Positions 6,088 through 14,616 of a stretch of 34,027 nucleotides of DNA are shown here, one piece after another; position 1 is the stretch's first letter; every line of letters starts with the position of its first letter. A program made the position numbers and the translations under genes. Below the pieces are notes generated by a model, which was not told the DNA's origin, did not search any database, and was given only the letters and a program-made list of their open reading frames with translations. This stretch comes from a virus: the IMG/VR virus record IMGVR_UViG_3300027985_001334, positions 1-34,027 of that record, one strand, 5' to 3'.

Positions 6088-8397
6088 TTAACACCCCTCT
6101 ATTAGCATTTTTGTTACATTATTAAAATCTGTTTCTATCTCTTTTGGTTTAGTAGTTAGATTCTCCACAGCTTCAACAGCTCTTATTAAATCAAGTTTTC
6201 TTTTTTCTTCTGGAAGATATCTAGTTAAAGTATCATCATCAAACTTAGTAGATATCTCTTTAATTTTATTTACTTGAATTTCATCTTGTAAAAACTCTTT
6301 TATACCTGGTACTAATTCAACATAATTATTTATTTTTGTTACTAAATCATCTACAACAAAATCTTTAGGCTTCTGCCTAAATTTGTAAGTATTAAAATCA
6401 TTTTTATTTATTTTTGTTAGTTTATTTTGATATCTAATATCTTCATCTTTAAAATCTTGTATAAGTTTTTGTTGAATTTGATTTTTAATTTGATTGTTTT
6501 GTTCATTTAGATTAGTTGTTAGCTTTTCAGAGATATAAGAATCTAAGATATTGATATCTTTATTTACAACAGTATCTATAATAGCTTTTTGTAAATCTGG
6601 CTGAATATTTGCATTATCTAGTTTTATTTTTAGATCGTTGATATCTGGATTTTCTAAATTTTCTAAAGTGTTTTTGGCAAGTTCTCGAAGCCTTAAACCA
6701 CTATATCTATTTTCTATAGGCTGACCATCATTTAAAGTTTTAGATATCTTACTTTCTAAAACCGTTGGTAAAAATCTTTTATTTATAACTTCTTTTATTT
6801 GTCCTGGTGTTGCACCTTCATTTATTAGATCTGTTTCTATTTTTAAAGATGATTCTATAGCCTTATTAGATTCTAGCTCTACTTTGGCCATATCGTTTAT
6901 TTTTTTTGCATTTATTGCATCTACAATATGTTGTCCTAGATTCTCACTCCATCCCTCAAAATTTGAATATATAACACCCTTATTTGATAATTGAAGGATC
7001 TTATTTTTATACTCAATTTGTGCAGCTGCTTTAGGATCTATTATTTCAGTATCTACTAGCTCTCTTAATGTTGCTGGTAAATTTTTATTCACCAGGATAA
7101 AATCTGGTTTATAATCTTCTTCCAGGATCTTACCTTTTTTATAAGCATCTTCTACTTTTCTAACTCTATTATTTATCTCTATGATATCTTCATCTTTTAC
7201 CTCTGGTAAAGAATCAATAGTATCTTTCATTCTTTTTTTAATCTCTTGAGGTGATAAAATCTTTTGAAGTTCATCTAAAGGATTTGGATCTTTTTTATTA
7301 TTTGGATCTAAAGCATTTTGATAAGCTTCATACTCTTTTAGATCATCTACTTTCCTTTGTACAGCTTTAGGCAGTTCTTTATAAATTGTTTCATCATCTA
7401 AAGCTGCAATAGCTTTATTTTTAATTTCGATATCTTCATCTTTTAAAATATCTTTTGCAACACTCATTATTGAAGTAGGGCGCTGTTTTGGTGTTTGGTT
7501 TTGTGTATTTGCGATATCTTCTGCTTGAGTATTTTTAAGCTCATTTAAAAGAGGATTATCTAACATTTCATCATGAATAGAAGCATTATTATTATCTAAG
7601 TTTTCGGCAGCGCTTTTATCTTTTAATGCAGCTGCTTTTTTATCTTTAAAAGCAACACCACCAACAGAACCAAAAGCAGCACCAGCTACAGCACCACCAG
7701 CTGCACTCTGTAAAGCTATCTTTTGTGCTTCCTCTTCACTTTGATTACCACCTCTAGCTACTGCATACTCATAACCAGAGTTTACTACTGCATTTTCAGC
7801 AGCACCAACACCAGCACCTACAGCTGCTTTACCTAAAATTGTTTTAGCAGTTCTAGCAGCTATTCCACCAGCTCCAAAAGAGATAGCATTTAAAGGATCT
7901 ACTAAAGTTTCTACAACTCCTTGAGTAGTCCACTCTTCTGGATGCGTAGCAAGATCTACAACTTGATTAACTCCAGCTTTAATATTTTCTACTGTACCTT
8001 TTGCATTTTGTGACTGATCTTGAAGAGTAGATATCTCTGCTAATCTTTCTTTGCTAAGTCCTTTTTGAGAAACACGATCTTTAGCAGCTGCTATTTTTTC
8101 TTGTGATTTATTTATGTAGTCTGTAGTTTCATCTGATACCAGGTCAAAGCCTATAGATTCAGCGCCAAAATCTAAAGCTTTTGTAAGTCTCATTCCAGTA
8201 TCTGCTAAACCTCTTACTGTTTGAGTATATAAATTATCATTATCTAGTAGATAGTTTCCAGTTTTTGTAGGTTCTGGTATATTTAACTGTTTACGTCTTT
8301 CTTTTTGTGCAAGTTCTACAAGTTCATCATCCGAAGCACCAGCAGCTATTAAACCCTCAAATCTATCTTTACCTAGAATTTCAGATATCTTAGGCAT
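6088..8397 (-). CDS. Large internal virion/ejection-type protein
   Basis: A 769-residue, mostly helical and charged protein with a Gly/Ala-rich, membrane-prone stretch at about residues 172-255 (FGAGGIAARTAKTILGKAAVGAG, then SAAGGAVAGAAFGSVGGVAF). Such glycine-zipper segments are common in proteins that enter the host envelope during DNA ejection. The ribosome site AAGGAG precedes ATG 8397. Its position before the 904-residue nuclease-bearing protein, after two smaller candidates, matches the gp14-gp15-gp16 order of short-tailed phages. No enzymatic motif seen. Role inferred from size, composition and position. Confidence 0.55.
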   Translation of the reverse strand: MPKISEILGKDRFEGLIAAGASDDELVELAQKERRKQLNIPEPTKTGNYLLDNDNLYTQTVRGLADTGMRLTKALDFGAESIGFDLVSDETTDYINKSQEKIAAAKDRVSQKGLSKERLAEISTLQDQSQNAKGTVENIKAGVNQVVDLATHPEEWTTQGVVETLVDPLNAISFGAGGIAARTAKTILGKAAVGAGVGAAENAVVNSGYEYAVARGGNQSEEEAQKIALQSAAGGAVAGAAFGSVGGVAFKDKKAAALKDKSAAENLDNNNASIHDEMLDNPLLNELKNTQAEDIANTQNQTPKQRPTSIMSVAKDILKDEDIEIKNKAIAALDDETIYKELPKAVQRKVDDLKEYEAYQNALDPNNKKDPNPLDELQKILSPQEIKKRMKDTIDSLPEVKDEDIIEINNRVRKVEDAYKKGKILEEDYKPDFILVNKNLPATLRELVDTEIIDPKAAAQIEYKNKILQLSNKGVIYSNFEGWSENLGQHIVDAINAKKINDMAKVELESNKAIESSLKIETDLINEGATPGQIKEVINKRFLPTVLESKISKTLNDGQPIENRYSGLRLRELAKNTLENLENPDINDLKIKLDNANIQPDLQKAIIDTVVNKDINILDSYISEKLTTNLNEQNNQIKNQIQQKLIQDFKDEDIRYQNKLTKINKNDFNTYKFRQKPKDFVVDDLVTKINNYVELVPGIKEFLQDEIQVNKIKEISTKFDDDTLTRYLPEEKRKLDLIRAVEAVENLTTKPKEIETDFNNVTKMLIEGC

Positions 8398-8441
8398 ACA
8401 ATCTCCTTTTTGATTATATGCTACTAAGAATTTAGTACGTT

Positions 8442-9098
8442 TTAGTCTATATTAAATTGATCTAATCTTTCAGCTCTTAACTTATTTGCTCTCTCTTGAG
8501 CTTTTTTAGATAACTCTCCACTTTGAGTTAGATCAAAGCCTGGTTCATCACTACTAGATTGTTGATAATCTTTTGCTTTAAAGCCTAAAGGTTTTATAGT
8601 ACCATCTTTATATATTGCAACTCTCTCACCATCTGCTCTAGTTGATACATTTATAACTTGTGGAGTTTTAGGATTAAAAGCTTCATTAGCACCTAGTTTA
8701 ACTAAAGCTAATTTTTCAGCTCTTGAGAGTTTTTCATAATCTTTATTGATAGAACCATCTTTATTTTTTTTACCCATAAAAATAGGATGCTTCTCTTCAA
8801 AAGCTTTTATAGTTGCATCCTCTAGCTCTATTCTATCTGCTTCACTCTTTGAAGCTTTTTCAATTAATCTATTAGTTGCATCCTCATCATTTTGTAATCT
8901 TTGTTCTGCTCTTTTATCCTGGTTTTCATAGATATTCAACATAGCATTTTTATAATTTGCTGCATCTTCTCTTTTCTTCTTATCAAGTTGTGTATCAGAT
9001 AAATCTATCATAGCCTTACCAGCACCAACTATACCAGCACCCGAATTTTCATTAATTTTAAATCTAACACTTGTATCGAACATATCACGACTAGCCAT
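8442..9098 (-). CDS. Internal virion protein candidate (helical, Lys/Glu-rich)
   Basis: A 218-residue protein from ATG 9098 (MASRDMFDTSVRFKINEN). AAGGAGGAT lies about eight bases upstream, so this start is preferred over an in-frame TTG at 9122. It overlaps the preceding gene by eight bases. The N-terminal segment contains GAGIVGAGKAMIDL, a short glycine-rich patch, followed by a long charged helix (about 45-115). No known domain. In position it corresponds to the mid-sized internal proteins of podoviruses. Confidence 0.5.
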   Translation of the reverse strand: MASRDMFDTSVRFKINENSGAGIVGAGKAMIDLSDTQLDKKKREDAANYKNAMLNIYENQDKRAEQRLQNDEDATNRLIEKASKSEADRIELEDATIKAFEEKHPIFMGKKNKDGSINKDYEKLSRAEKLALVKLGANEAFNPKTPQVINVSTRADGERVAIYKDGTIKPLGFKAKDYQQSSSDEPGFDLTQSGELSKKAQERANKLRAERLDQFNID

Positions 9099-9405
9099 TT
9101 TGGATATCCTCCTTTTTACCAAAACTTAAAGCTACTGCATCATCTAAAGATTTTTGAGCTTTATTCTCTTTATCTATTTGTCTTTGTCTCTCTTCTGCAT
9201 ATAAATTATTTGCTATTTTATATTGTTTATTTGTATTGTAAGCATTATATATAGCACCAGCTCCACCAAGTAAAGATCCAGCACCTTTTACCCAATCCCA
9301 ATTTACATTAGATAAATCAAAACCTATATTTGATGAAGTAGAACCTACAGCACTTCCTATTGATTGAGGATTTATCTCACTACTTAAATCAAACCACTTA
9401 CTCAT
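9091..9405 (-). CDS. Small virion protein with Gly-rich hydrophobic segment (gp14-like position)
   Basis: 104 residues. The segment WVKGAGSLLGGAGAIYNAYN (about 39-58) is glycine-rich and weakly hydrophobic, followed by a charged helix (YAEERQRQIDKENKAQKSL). Strong ribosome site AAAAAGGAG. Short proteins of this form (membrane-interacting GAG/GGAG segment plus amphipathic helix) often open the internal-protein cluster of short-tailed phages. Function is inferred from form and position. Confidence 0.5.
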   Translation of the reverse strand: MSKWFDLSSEINPQSIGSAVGSTSSNIGFDLSNVNWDWVKGAGSLLGGAGAIYNAYNTNKQYKIANNLYAEERQRQIDKENKAQKSLDDAVALSFGKKEDIQNG

Positions 9406-9445
9406 AATATCTCCTTTTTATTATAATATTAAACAAATAGTATAT

Positions 9446-11353
9446 TTATGTCATAGGTATTTTAGATATATTCATAACTTTTTGAATATAAGTCATACCT
9501 ACATTTTCCGATTCTTCAATATAACCAAAGCTTTTTTCTTCTGCTGTTTGAGCTGTTTCACTATCAATACTATTTGATTGATTACTCAACATAGTATCAA
9601 TACCGTTTATAGTGCTACCAATAGATATTAAATTACTTAAACCAAAATTACTAATATAGTTTTTAAATACTTCCCCAAATGACATATTTAATACCATATC
9701 ATCTGCTATAGTTTTAGCAGCTGCTGGAGTAAAACCTTGATTTATAAAATTTTGTATTAACTTTCCATTAGTTTGATTTAAAATACCCCCATAAAAAGAG
9801 ACTAAAGTACCAGCAATACTAAAAGCTTTTATCCCCGTGACACTTCCAAAATTGCCTAATAATCCCCCAAGTTGCAACATTGGTACAGCAGCAGTAGCAA
9901 CTAAACCAAATTCAGCAAAAATCATAGGTAAAAATGTAGCTAAGACAAAAGATACTACAGGTATCACACCAATATACCAGTAATTATCTTCATGTATATA
10001 AAGCTCAAATTGATCATTAAACTGATCTATAAAATCCCATTTATTTTGTACTAACTTTCCATCATCTTGATAACAAAGTGGCAAGTACATAACTTTTGCT
10101 GGAACATTAACATAAGTATCTATTCCACCATCTCCAGAAGCATATCCATACTTATAAGGAGGATGAATTTGGATGCAAGTTCCATCATTAAAAATATAAA
10201 TATTACTTGTTTCATCACCTAAAGATAATTGATAAATAACACTTCCCCAACCTCCAGAGGTATCTAAAGTTGGCATTGTATAAGGTACATCACTTTCTGT
10301 GTGTACAACTGTTCCAAGTTGAGAAAAATCGACTTTATAGTATTGAACATAATTATGATCCAAAGTCAAATTAACATAATCTATAGTTAAAAGACTAGCA
10401 GCAGTTTGACTGATATTTAAATTTATTGTTTCAACAATAGATCCATTTAAATAAGTAACTAATTGAGTATCAATAAATAACGATACAGTTACAATAGTTT
10501 GTTGAATATAAGTTTGTTCTTGATTATTTTCATCAAGATATGTACTTTCAAAAACTATATCATCAGGTATTGTATAACTTGAGGTATCAGTATCATAGTT
10601 TGTATCACTTTGTACAACAGAAGTATCAGGATCATATGTAATTGTTCTTACATTGATATTATCACCATCTAAAGTATATGTAACTCTACTTATAAGTTGT
10701 GATAAAGTATTATAATTGTTTTCAGTTGTTACATATCTATAAACATCCTCCAAGCTAACAGAATCTACGATTTGATTACCTTCTGGACTATACTCATACT
10801 CTTGTATAGTATTTTCATAGTATATAGTAGTATTACCAATTTCAGCATCATAAAAAGATGATAAAACATACCAACCAGTCATATCATAAGTTGTTACAAA
10901 ATCCTCTTCTACAGCTTTTGGTTTTATTTGACAAGTATCGTGATAAATTCCATTCGATGGATCACCATCATATTGACTTTTTGGATTTTGGCCTATAAAT
11001 AATTGATTTAATCCTAAAGCCATAAGATCATCTTTATAGTATTTTACTTTAGAAGGTGATTTAATATCCCAATATTTTATAGGTTTAACTGGCCGATTGT
11101 TAAAATTAAATTGATAATTCACAAAATTTATTCTATCAGGGATATCTATTAAATTTATTATATCGGTACTATCATCATAGCTATTAACAGATATTGTAAA
11201 TCCACTACCAGCAGCTTTTAACTGGTCCTTATGCCAAAGCTGCTTATGTAGTAAAGTAAGAGTTTTATTATATGAAAGAGATAAAGCTATAGCAGCTTCT
11301 TCTACAGAACCTATAAGATCATCATTAGATACAATTAGTTTCTTTATTTTCAT
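9446..11353 (-). CDS. Structural protein with beta-rich body and C-terminal membrane segments
   Basis: 635 residues of no recognised family. About residues 45-410 are beta-rich, Tyr/Asp/Thr-heavy and low in Lys (many YD, DTS, TY patterns), typical of exposed tail or spike folds. Residues about 465-530 hold hydrophobic segments (VIPVVSFVLATFLPMIFAEFG, then Gly-rich GLLGNFGSVTGIKAFSIAGTL) that look membrane-inserting. ATGA overlap with the gene before it. The combination suggests a tail-tip or tail-needle component that reaches the host membrane, but other virion roles fit equally. Confidence 0.5.
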   Translation of the reverse strand: MKIKKLIVSNDDLIGSVEEAAIALSLSYNKTLTLLHKQLWHKDQLKAAGSGFTISVNSYDDSTDIINLIDIPDRINFVNYQFNFNNRPVKPIKYWDIKSPSKVKYYKDDLMALGLNQLFIGQNPKSQYDGDPSNGIYHDTCQIKPKAVEEDFVTTYDMTGWYVLSSFYDAEIGNTTIYYENTIQEYEYSPEGNQIVDSVSLEDVYRYVTTENNYNTLSQLISRVTYTLDGDNINVRTITYDPDTSVVQSDTNYDTDTSSYTIPDDIVFESTYLDENNQEQTYIQQTIVTVSLFIDTQLVTYLNGSIVETINLNISQTAASLLTIDYVNLTLDHNYVQYYKVDFSQLGTVVHTESDVPYTMPTLDTSGGWGSVIYQLSLGDETSNIYIFNDGTCIQIHPPYKYGYASGDGGIDTYVNVPAKVMYLPLCYQDDGKLVQNKWDFIDQFNDQFELYIHEDNYWYIGVIPVVSFVLATFLPMIFAEFGLVATAAVPMLQLGGLLGNFGSVTGIKAFSIAGTLVSFYGGILNQTNGKLIQNFINQGFTPAAAKTIADDMVLNMSFGEVFKNYISNFGLSNLISIGSTINGIDTMLSNQSNSIDSETAQTAEEKSFGYIEESENVGMTYIQKVMNISKIPMT

Positions 11354-11946
11354 GAATTTAAAAGAGATACTAGAGTTTGAAAATTATTAGCTTTAATACC
11401 ATTAAAAAAGGCAGTATTTAAATCTGTAGGTATTACTTGTTCTGACATAGCATATCCAAACACAGCTTTTTCTAGTGATTTTGTTTTTTCAATTAATAAG
11501 CTATCATCAAAACCGTCATATTGACGATCAACTAAAAGTATTTGAGAAGTTTTAAGAGAGATATCTTTATCAATTAAACCTCCAGCAATATTACGTTTTT
11601 GTTCAGATATAATCTGCTCCATAACATATAATTTATCTTGTGTAGTTTTTTCTATAAGTGCAGTAGCTTTATTATCTTCTCTAATTATAGAAGCTTCTAT
11701 CTCATCAATTTGTTTATAAATAAGATCTGTTTTTGCATCAGCTTCTGAAATTTGATATTCTATTAGCTGCTGTTGTTGAACTGAATCAACGGACTTATTT
11801 ATAATTGTTGCTATTGTATTAGATATAACCGATGCTTTTTGCTCTTCACTTAATGCAAATGCAGCAATATAAGAGTTTAAAGTATTACTAGCTTTCCCCT
11901 CTAAAACATCGTAAAGCTCACCAATTTTTGTAGTATCTAAAGGCAT
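11350..11946 (-). CDS. Helical virion-associated protein of unknown function
   Basis: 198 residues, almost entirely helical, with a Gln/Glu-rich centre (VDSVQQQQLIEYQISEADAK, then IDEIEASIIREDNKATALIEK) likely to form a trimeric coiled coil. Its start has a ribosome site (AAAGGAT) and its stop overlaps the next gene as ATGA, so the pair is translationally coupled. Probably a partner, chaperone or stalk for the 635-residue protein. Confidence 0.5.
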   Translation of the reverse strand: MPLDTTKIGELYDVLEGKASNTLNSYIAAFALSEEQKASVISNTIATIINKSVDSVQQQQLIEYQISEADAKTDLIYKQIDEIEASIIREDNKATALIEKTTQDKLYVMEQIISEQKRNIAGGLIDKDISLKTSQILLVDRQYDGFDDSLLIEKTKSLEKAVFGYAMSEQVIPTDLNTAFFNGIKANNFQTLVSLLNS

Positions 11947-11957
11947 GATTTATCCTT

Positions 11958-12317
11958 TCATAAAGCTAATATTTCTATTTTATTTGTAGCTTCAATTAAC
12001 TTAACTCTAATAAAAATATTAGTATCAATCCAAGAGTTAGTAGAGATTTTTTCTTGCAAAGAATATTTTAAACTAATTACATCTTTATCATCTATTTTAT
12101 CTGTAATAGTAATAGATCCATTTACACCAGGTGTTAATATATTTCCAAATTCATCTTTAATATCTGGAGTTGGTAAAGTGTAAGTTTCTTCTAGATCAAC
12201 ATCATTTAATGATCTATTAGTGATTCTAACAACTCTATATTTTTTTAAATCTTTTTTACAGTTTTTAGAAACAATAAAAGATATTGTGAAATCTTTGCCA
12301 AATTGTACATTATTCAT
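11958..12317 (-). CDS. Small beta-rich protein after the lysozyme
   Basis: 119 residues with alternating hydrophobic/polar strands (FTISFIVSKN, YRVVRITNRS, GSITITDKI, IFIRVKLIEATNKIEILAL) suggesting an immunoglobulin-like or tail-fold domain. Starts by ATGA overlap with the lysozyme stop. No signal peptide. It may be a small tail or decoration protein. Function unknown. Confidence 0.45.
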   Translation of the reverse strand: MNNVQFGKDFTISFIVSKNCKKDLKKYRVVRITNRSLNDVDLEETYTLPTPDIKDEFGNILTPGVNGSITITDKIDDKDVISLKYSLQEKISTNSWIDTNIFIRVKLIEATNKIEILAL

Positions 12318-12775
12318 TTATAATCCCTTTTTTTAAACTTATTATGTTCCATCATCCAGCTTAACCACTCTGCACGATTTTCGCCATCTTTTCCATTTTT
12401 CATATCTAATTCGTGCATTTCTCTAAACCATTTTGAATCTAACATTTCAGCAGCTGCATTTTTATAATCTTCATTTTCTAGATATTTTCTAGTATTTTTA
12501 AAAGCATGAAAACCAGCCTCACCTAATTGAAATACCATAGATATAATTATCCCTTGTCTAAGAAATGATAATTTATTAAACCAGGCATAAGTCATTCTAA
12601 GATAACTTTTTATCTCATTAGCTCTTTTTTCCAAGATCATTTTAGATTCATCCTCTGTTATATAGGTTAATCCATGACCAAAAGTAAAAGGTTCTTTTCC
12701 AGTTAAAGGATCTGGATAAGGTTTAGGTTTAAATCCTTCTGGTTCTGCAATTAAAGAATCTACAGTATCTATCAT
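12314..12775 (-). CDS. Endolysin, T4-type lysozyme (GH24)
   Basis: 153 residues from ATG 12775, preferred over an ATG 15 bases upstream because AAGGAT is correctly placed for it. Catalytic pattern E13-8aa-D22, then T31 followed by F-G-H-G (P-E-G-F...Y-P-D...P-F-T-F-G-H-G-L-T) matches the Glu/Asp/Thr triad of T4-type muramidases, with a slightly longer D-to-T loop than T4. It cleaves peptidoglycan between N-acetylmuramic acid and N-acetylglucosamine at lysis. No signal peptide, so it needs a holin. The C-terminal half (FQLGEAGFHAFKNT) also fits the family. Sits in the lysis cassette just after a one-TM coiled-coil protein. Confidence 0.85.
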   Translation of the reverse strand: MIDTVDSLIAEPEGFKPKPYPDPLTGKEPFTFGHGLTYITEDESKMILEKRANEIKSYLRMTYAWFNKLSFLRQGIIISMVFQLGEAGFHAFKNTRKYLENEDYKNAAAEMLDSKWFREMHELDMKNGKDGENRAEWLSWMMEHNKFKKRDYK

Positions 12776-12777
12776 AA

Positions 12778-13077
12778 TTAATCCTTGCAACTTAAATTTT
12801 TATGTTTACTTTCGCATATTTGGTGTGGAACATACTCTTTACCTAAATTATGAATCTCATCATTTAACTTATCAAACTTTTCAAATAAAAGCTTAAAATT
12901 ATCGTTTATGTTTTTTAGATCTGTGTCTAATTGTCTTTTTAACTCTTTATTTTCTTTTTCTAAGCTATCTTGTTTTGATTCAAGCTTATTAATTCTTCCT
13001 TCACTTCGCCAAATCCACATAAAAGCTGGTATAAAAAGTGTATTAATAAGCAATGCGTATGCTCCTATATTTTCCAT
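12778..13077 (-). CDS. Single-TM coiled-coil protein: holin or inner spanin candidate
   Basis: 99 residues: an N-terminal transmembrane helix (about 5-23, YALLINTLFIPAFMWIW), then a charged heptad coiled coil (about 30-75, LESKQDSLEKENKEL) and a tail with two cysteines. This form fits an inner-membrane spanin subunit and also some one-TM holins. Located directly before the lysozyme, with the lysozyme ribosome site inside its last codons. The lipoprotein gene just before it would be the outer partner in the spanin reading. Confidence 0.55.
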   Translation of the reverse strand: MENIGAYALLINTLFIPAFMWIWRSEGRINKLESKQDSLEKENKELKRQLDTDLKNINDNFKLLFEKFDKLNDEIHNLGKEYVPHQICESKHKNLSCKD

Positions 13078-13090
13078 ATGATAAAACCTT

Positions 13091-13456
13091 CTATTGCGTA
13101 ATTGTTGTTTCCGTCTCTATAGATTCTATATCTATAGTAGTACCTTTCAGTTCTTCTACTTCTACTTTGTTTCCCTCATTAATATTCCCTTGCTCATCAG
13201 CTACATAAGAATACGCATATCTAATAATTGAATTAGCTTTATCCAAACCAGCTTTTTGAATTTGATCTTTTGTCATAAGAGTTTTTACACCAAAAGTTAA
13301 AACCTCATAAACATGAACTAAAGAAGAAAACTTATAAGTAGCACCACTAACAATACCCTTTAAACCTACCACCTCATTGTTTGCATTTGTAGCAATACAA
13401 CCAGTAAACGTAAACATAGCAAATAAACTCGCTAAAATTAAACTCATTCTTTTCAT
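13091..13456 (-). CDS. Lipoprotein, candidate outer spanin
   Basis: 121 residues starting at the second in-frame Met (ATG 13456, overlapping the previous stop as ATGA; ribosome site GGAGAG). Signal peptide MKRMSLILASLFAMFTFTGC with a clear lipobox (FTGC; Cys at 20), so it is lipid-anchored. The mature part is mostly helical and ends in an acidic Thr/Glu tail. In a lysis cassette this suggests an outer-membrane spanin subunit, but it is longer than most, so another exported role is possible. Confidence 0.55.
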   Translation of the reverse strand: MKRMSLILASLFAMFTFTGCIATNANNEVVGLKGIVSGATYKFSSLVHVYEVLTFGVKTLMTKDQIQKAGLDKANSIIRYAYSYVADEQGNINEGNKVEVEELKGTTIDIESIETETTITQ

Positions 13457-14043
13457 ACTATTTTCTCTCCATTCCATTTATTTTGAAGATCTGTTACATC
13501 ATTCCAGATCTTATTTTCACTATCCCACTTAAATAATCTAACAAATTTTCTATTTTTTAAAATCTCATCATCACTATGACTAACTTTATTTCTTTTTTCT
13601 TGATACCATCTAAATGGATACCCAAAAACAATAGTAGCTGCTGCATGATATGAAGCAACAAAAGTATTAAATCCCTCTTGTAACTTTCTTACCACTTTTT
13701 TATCACTATATTTTGTAGTAAGTTTAAACAATAATATCAACCCATGATAAAGCTCAATATTTGATTTTATGAATCCTAAAAACTCTGCACCAAACCAACC
13801 ATCATGATTACGACAAATGATAGTTTTATCACCACCTCTTTTTAAAATAGATTTAGAACATTTGTCATACTCAAAACCTATATTTATAAAAGTTGCAGTT
13901 ACATTGTCTTTGTGAACATATATAGATATATCTTGAGTTTTATACTCGTCACCACCCAAAAACTTATCATCAGGCGTGATATATAGATCTCCATTCAAAT
14001 CATAAAATCCATGTTTAGGTTTAATATTTCTCAATAAATTCAT
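13453..14043 (-). CDS. Unknown protein at head of lysis cassette
   Basis: 196 residues, no signal peptide or transmembrane helix. The segment CRNHDGWFGAEFLG with later helical region SYHAAATIVFGYPFRWYQEKRNK faintly recalls DUF1353-type phage proteins, which often sit near lysis genes, but the similarity is too weak to assign. First gene after the terminator at 14163-14195, with ribosome site AAAAAGG; it overlaps the lipoprotein gene by ATGA, indicating one lysis message. Confidence 0.5.
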   Translation of the reverse strand: MNLLRNIKPKHGFYDLNGDLYITPDDKFLGGDEYKTQDISIYVHKDNVTATFINIGFEYDKCSKSILKRGGDKTIICRNHDGWFGAEFLGFIKSNIELYHGLILLFKLTTKYSDKKVVRKLQEGFNTFVASYHAAATIVFGYPFRWYQEKRNKVSHSDDEILKNRKFVRLFKWDSENKIWNDVTDLQNKWNGEKIV

Positions 14044-14162
14044 TTAGTACCTTTTTATCTGGGATTAGATGTATCTTTAAACAACAATATATACAAATAT
14101 ATTTTCACAACTTTATTTTTTATCCATCTGTAAATAAACATAATTCAAATCCTTTTTCAAAA

Positions 14163-14195
14163 AAGAGTGTAGAATTCGCAAAAAACTACACTCTT
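14163..14195 (-). terminator. Terminator between tail-fibre and lysis genes
   Basis: On the minus strand AAGAGTGTAG pairs perfectly with CTACACTCTT (14186-14195 with 14163-14172) around a 13-base loop and is followed by a T run. It ends the head and fibre message and implies a separate lysis promoter or regulated readthrough. The gap 14044-14259 is otherwise AT-rich noncoding sequence in which I see no gene. Confidence 0.75.
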
Positions 14196-14259
14196 AAAAC
14201 TTAAAATATTAAGCACAAAGTGACGGTACAAACGAGCTGACAAGGACTCTCCCATACAT

Positions 14260-14616
14260 TTAATCAATATCTATTTCTAAAGAACTTAAGTACATTTCAT
14301 CAATTTGTTCTTCTGTTTTATTTAACATAGTAGCTACTTGTGTAAATAAGATGTTATCTCTTTTTAGTCTTGTAGCATATTCCCATGCAATTTGTAGTTC
14401 CTCGTTATTCGAGCTGTCAACAAATATTTGTACATTTGATAGTAAACCTTCTCTTGCTAATTGAGTTCTACATTGAGCCATAGAGATTGAATTAGATAAC
14501 TTAGACTCTATACTTCTAGCTTCATTCTTAATATTAATTGCTTCAACATTAGAGATAAATTCATTTTCCTCTTGCTCTGTCATTTCAACTTTAACACCAT
14601 TTATAAGTTTAAACAT
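14260..14616 (-). CDS. Tail-fibre-associated protein (assembly/chaperone type)
   Basis: 118 residues from ATG 14616, with AGGAG seven bases upstream; it overlaps the fibre stop by eight bases. A longer in-frame opening exists upstream but lies in the fibre gene and has no good ribosome site. The pattern MFKLINGVKVEMTEQEENEF, then a helical middle, AWEYATRLKRDN, and LNKTEEQIDEMY near the end matches a widespread family of small proteins encoded right after phage tail fibres. Likely assists fibre folding or assembly. Confidence 0.6.
   Translation of the reverse strand: MFKLINGVKVEMTEQEENEFISNVEAINIKNEARSIESKLSNSISMAQCRTQLAREGLLSNVQIFVDSSNNEELQIAWEYATRLKRDNILFTQVATMLNKTEEQIDEMYLSSLEIDID

Noticed and set aside
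13453-14043. Naming this protein DUF1353
   Set aside because: Only one HD-containing segment is similar; not enough to assign the family.
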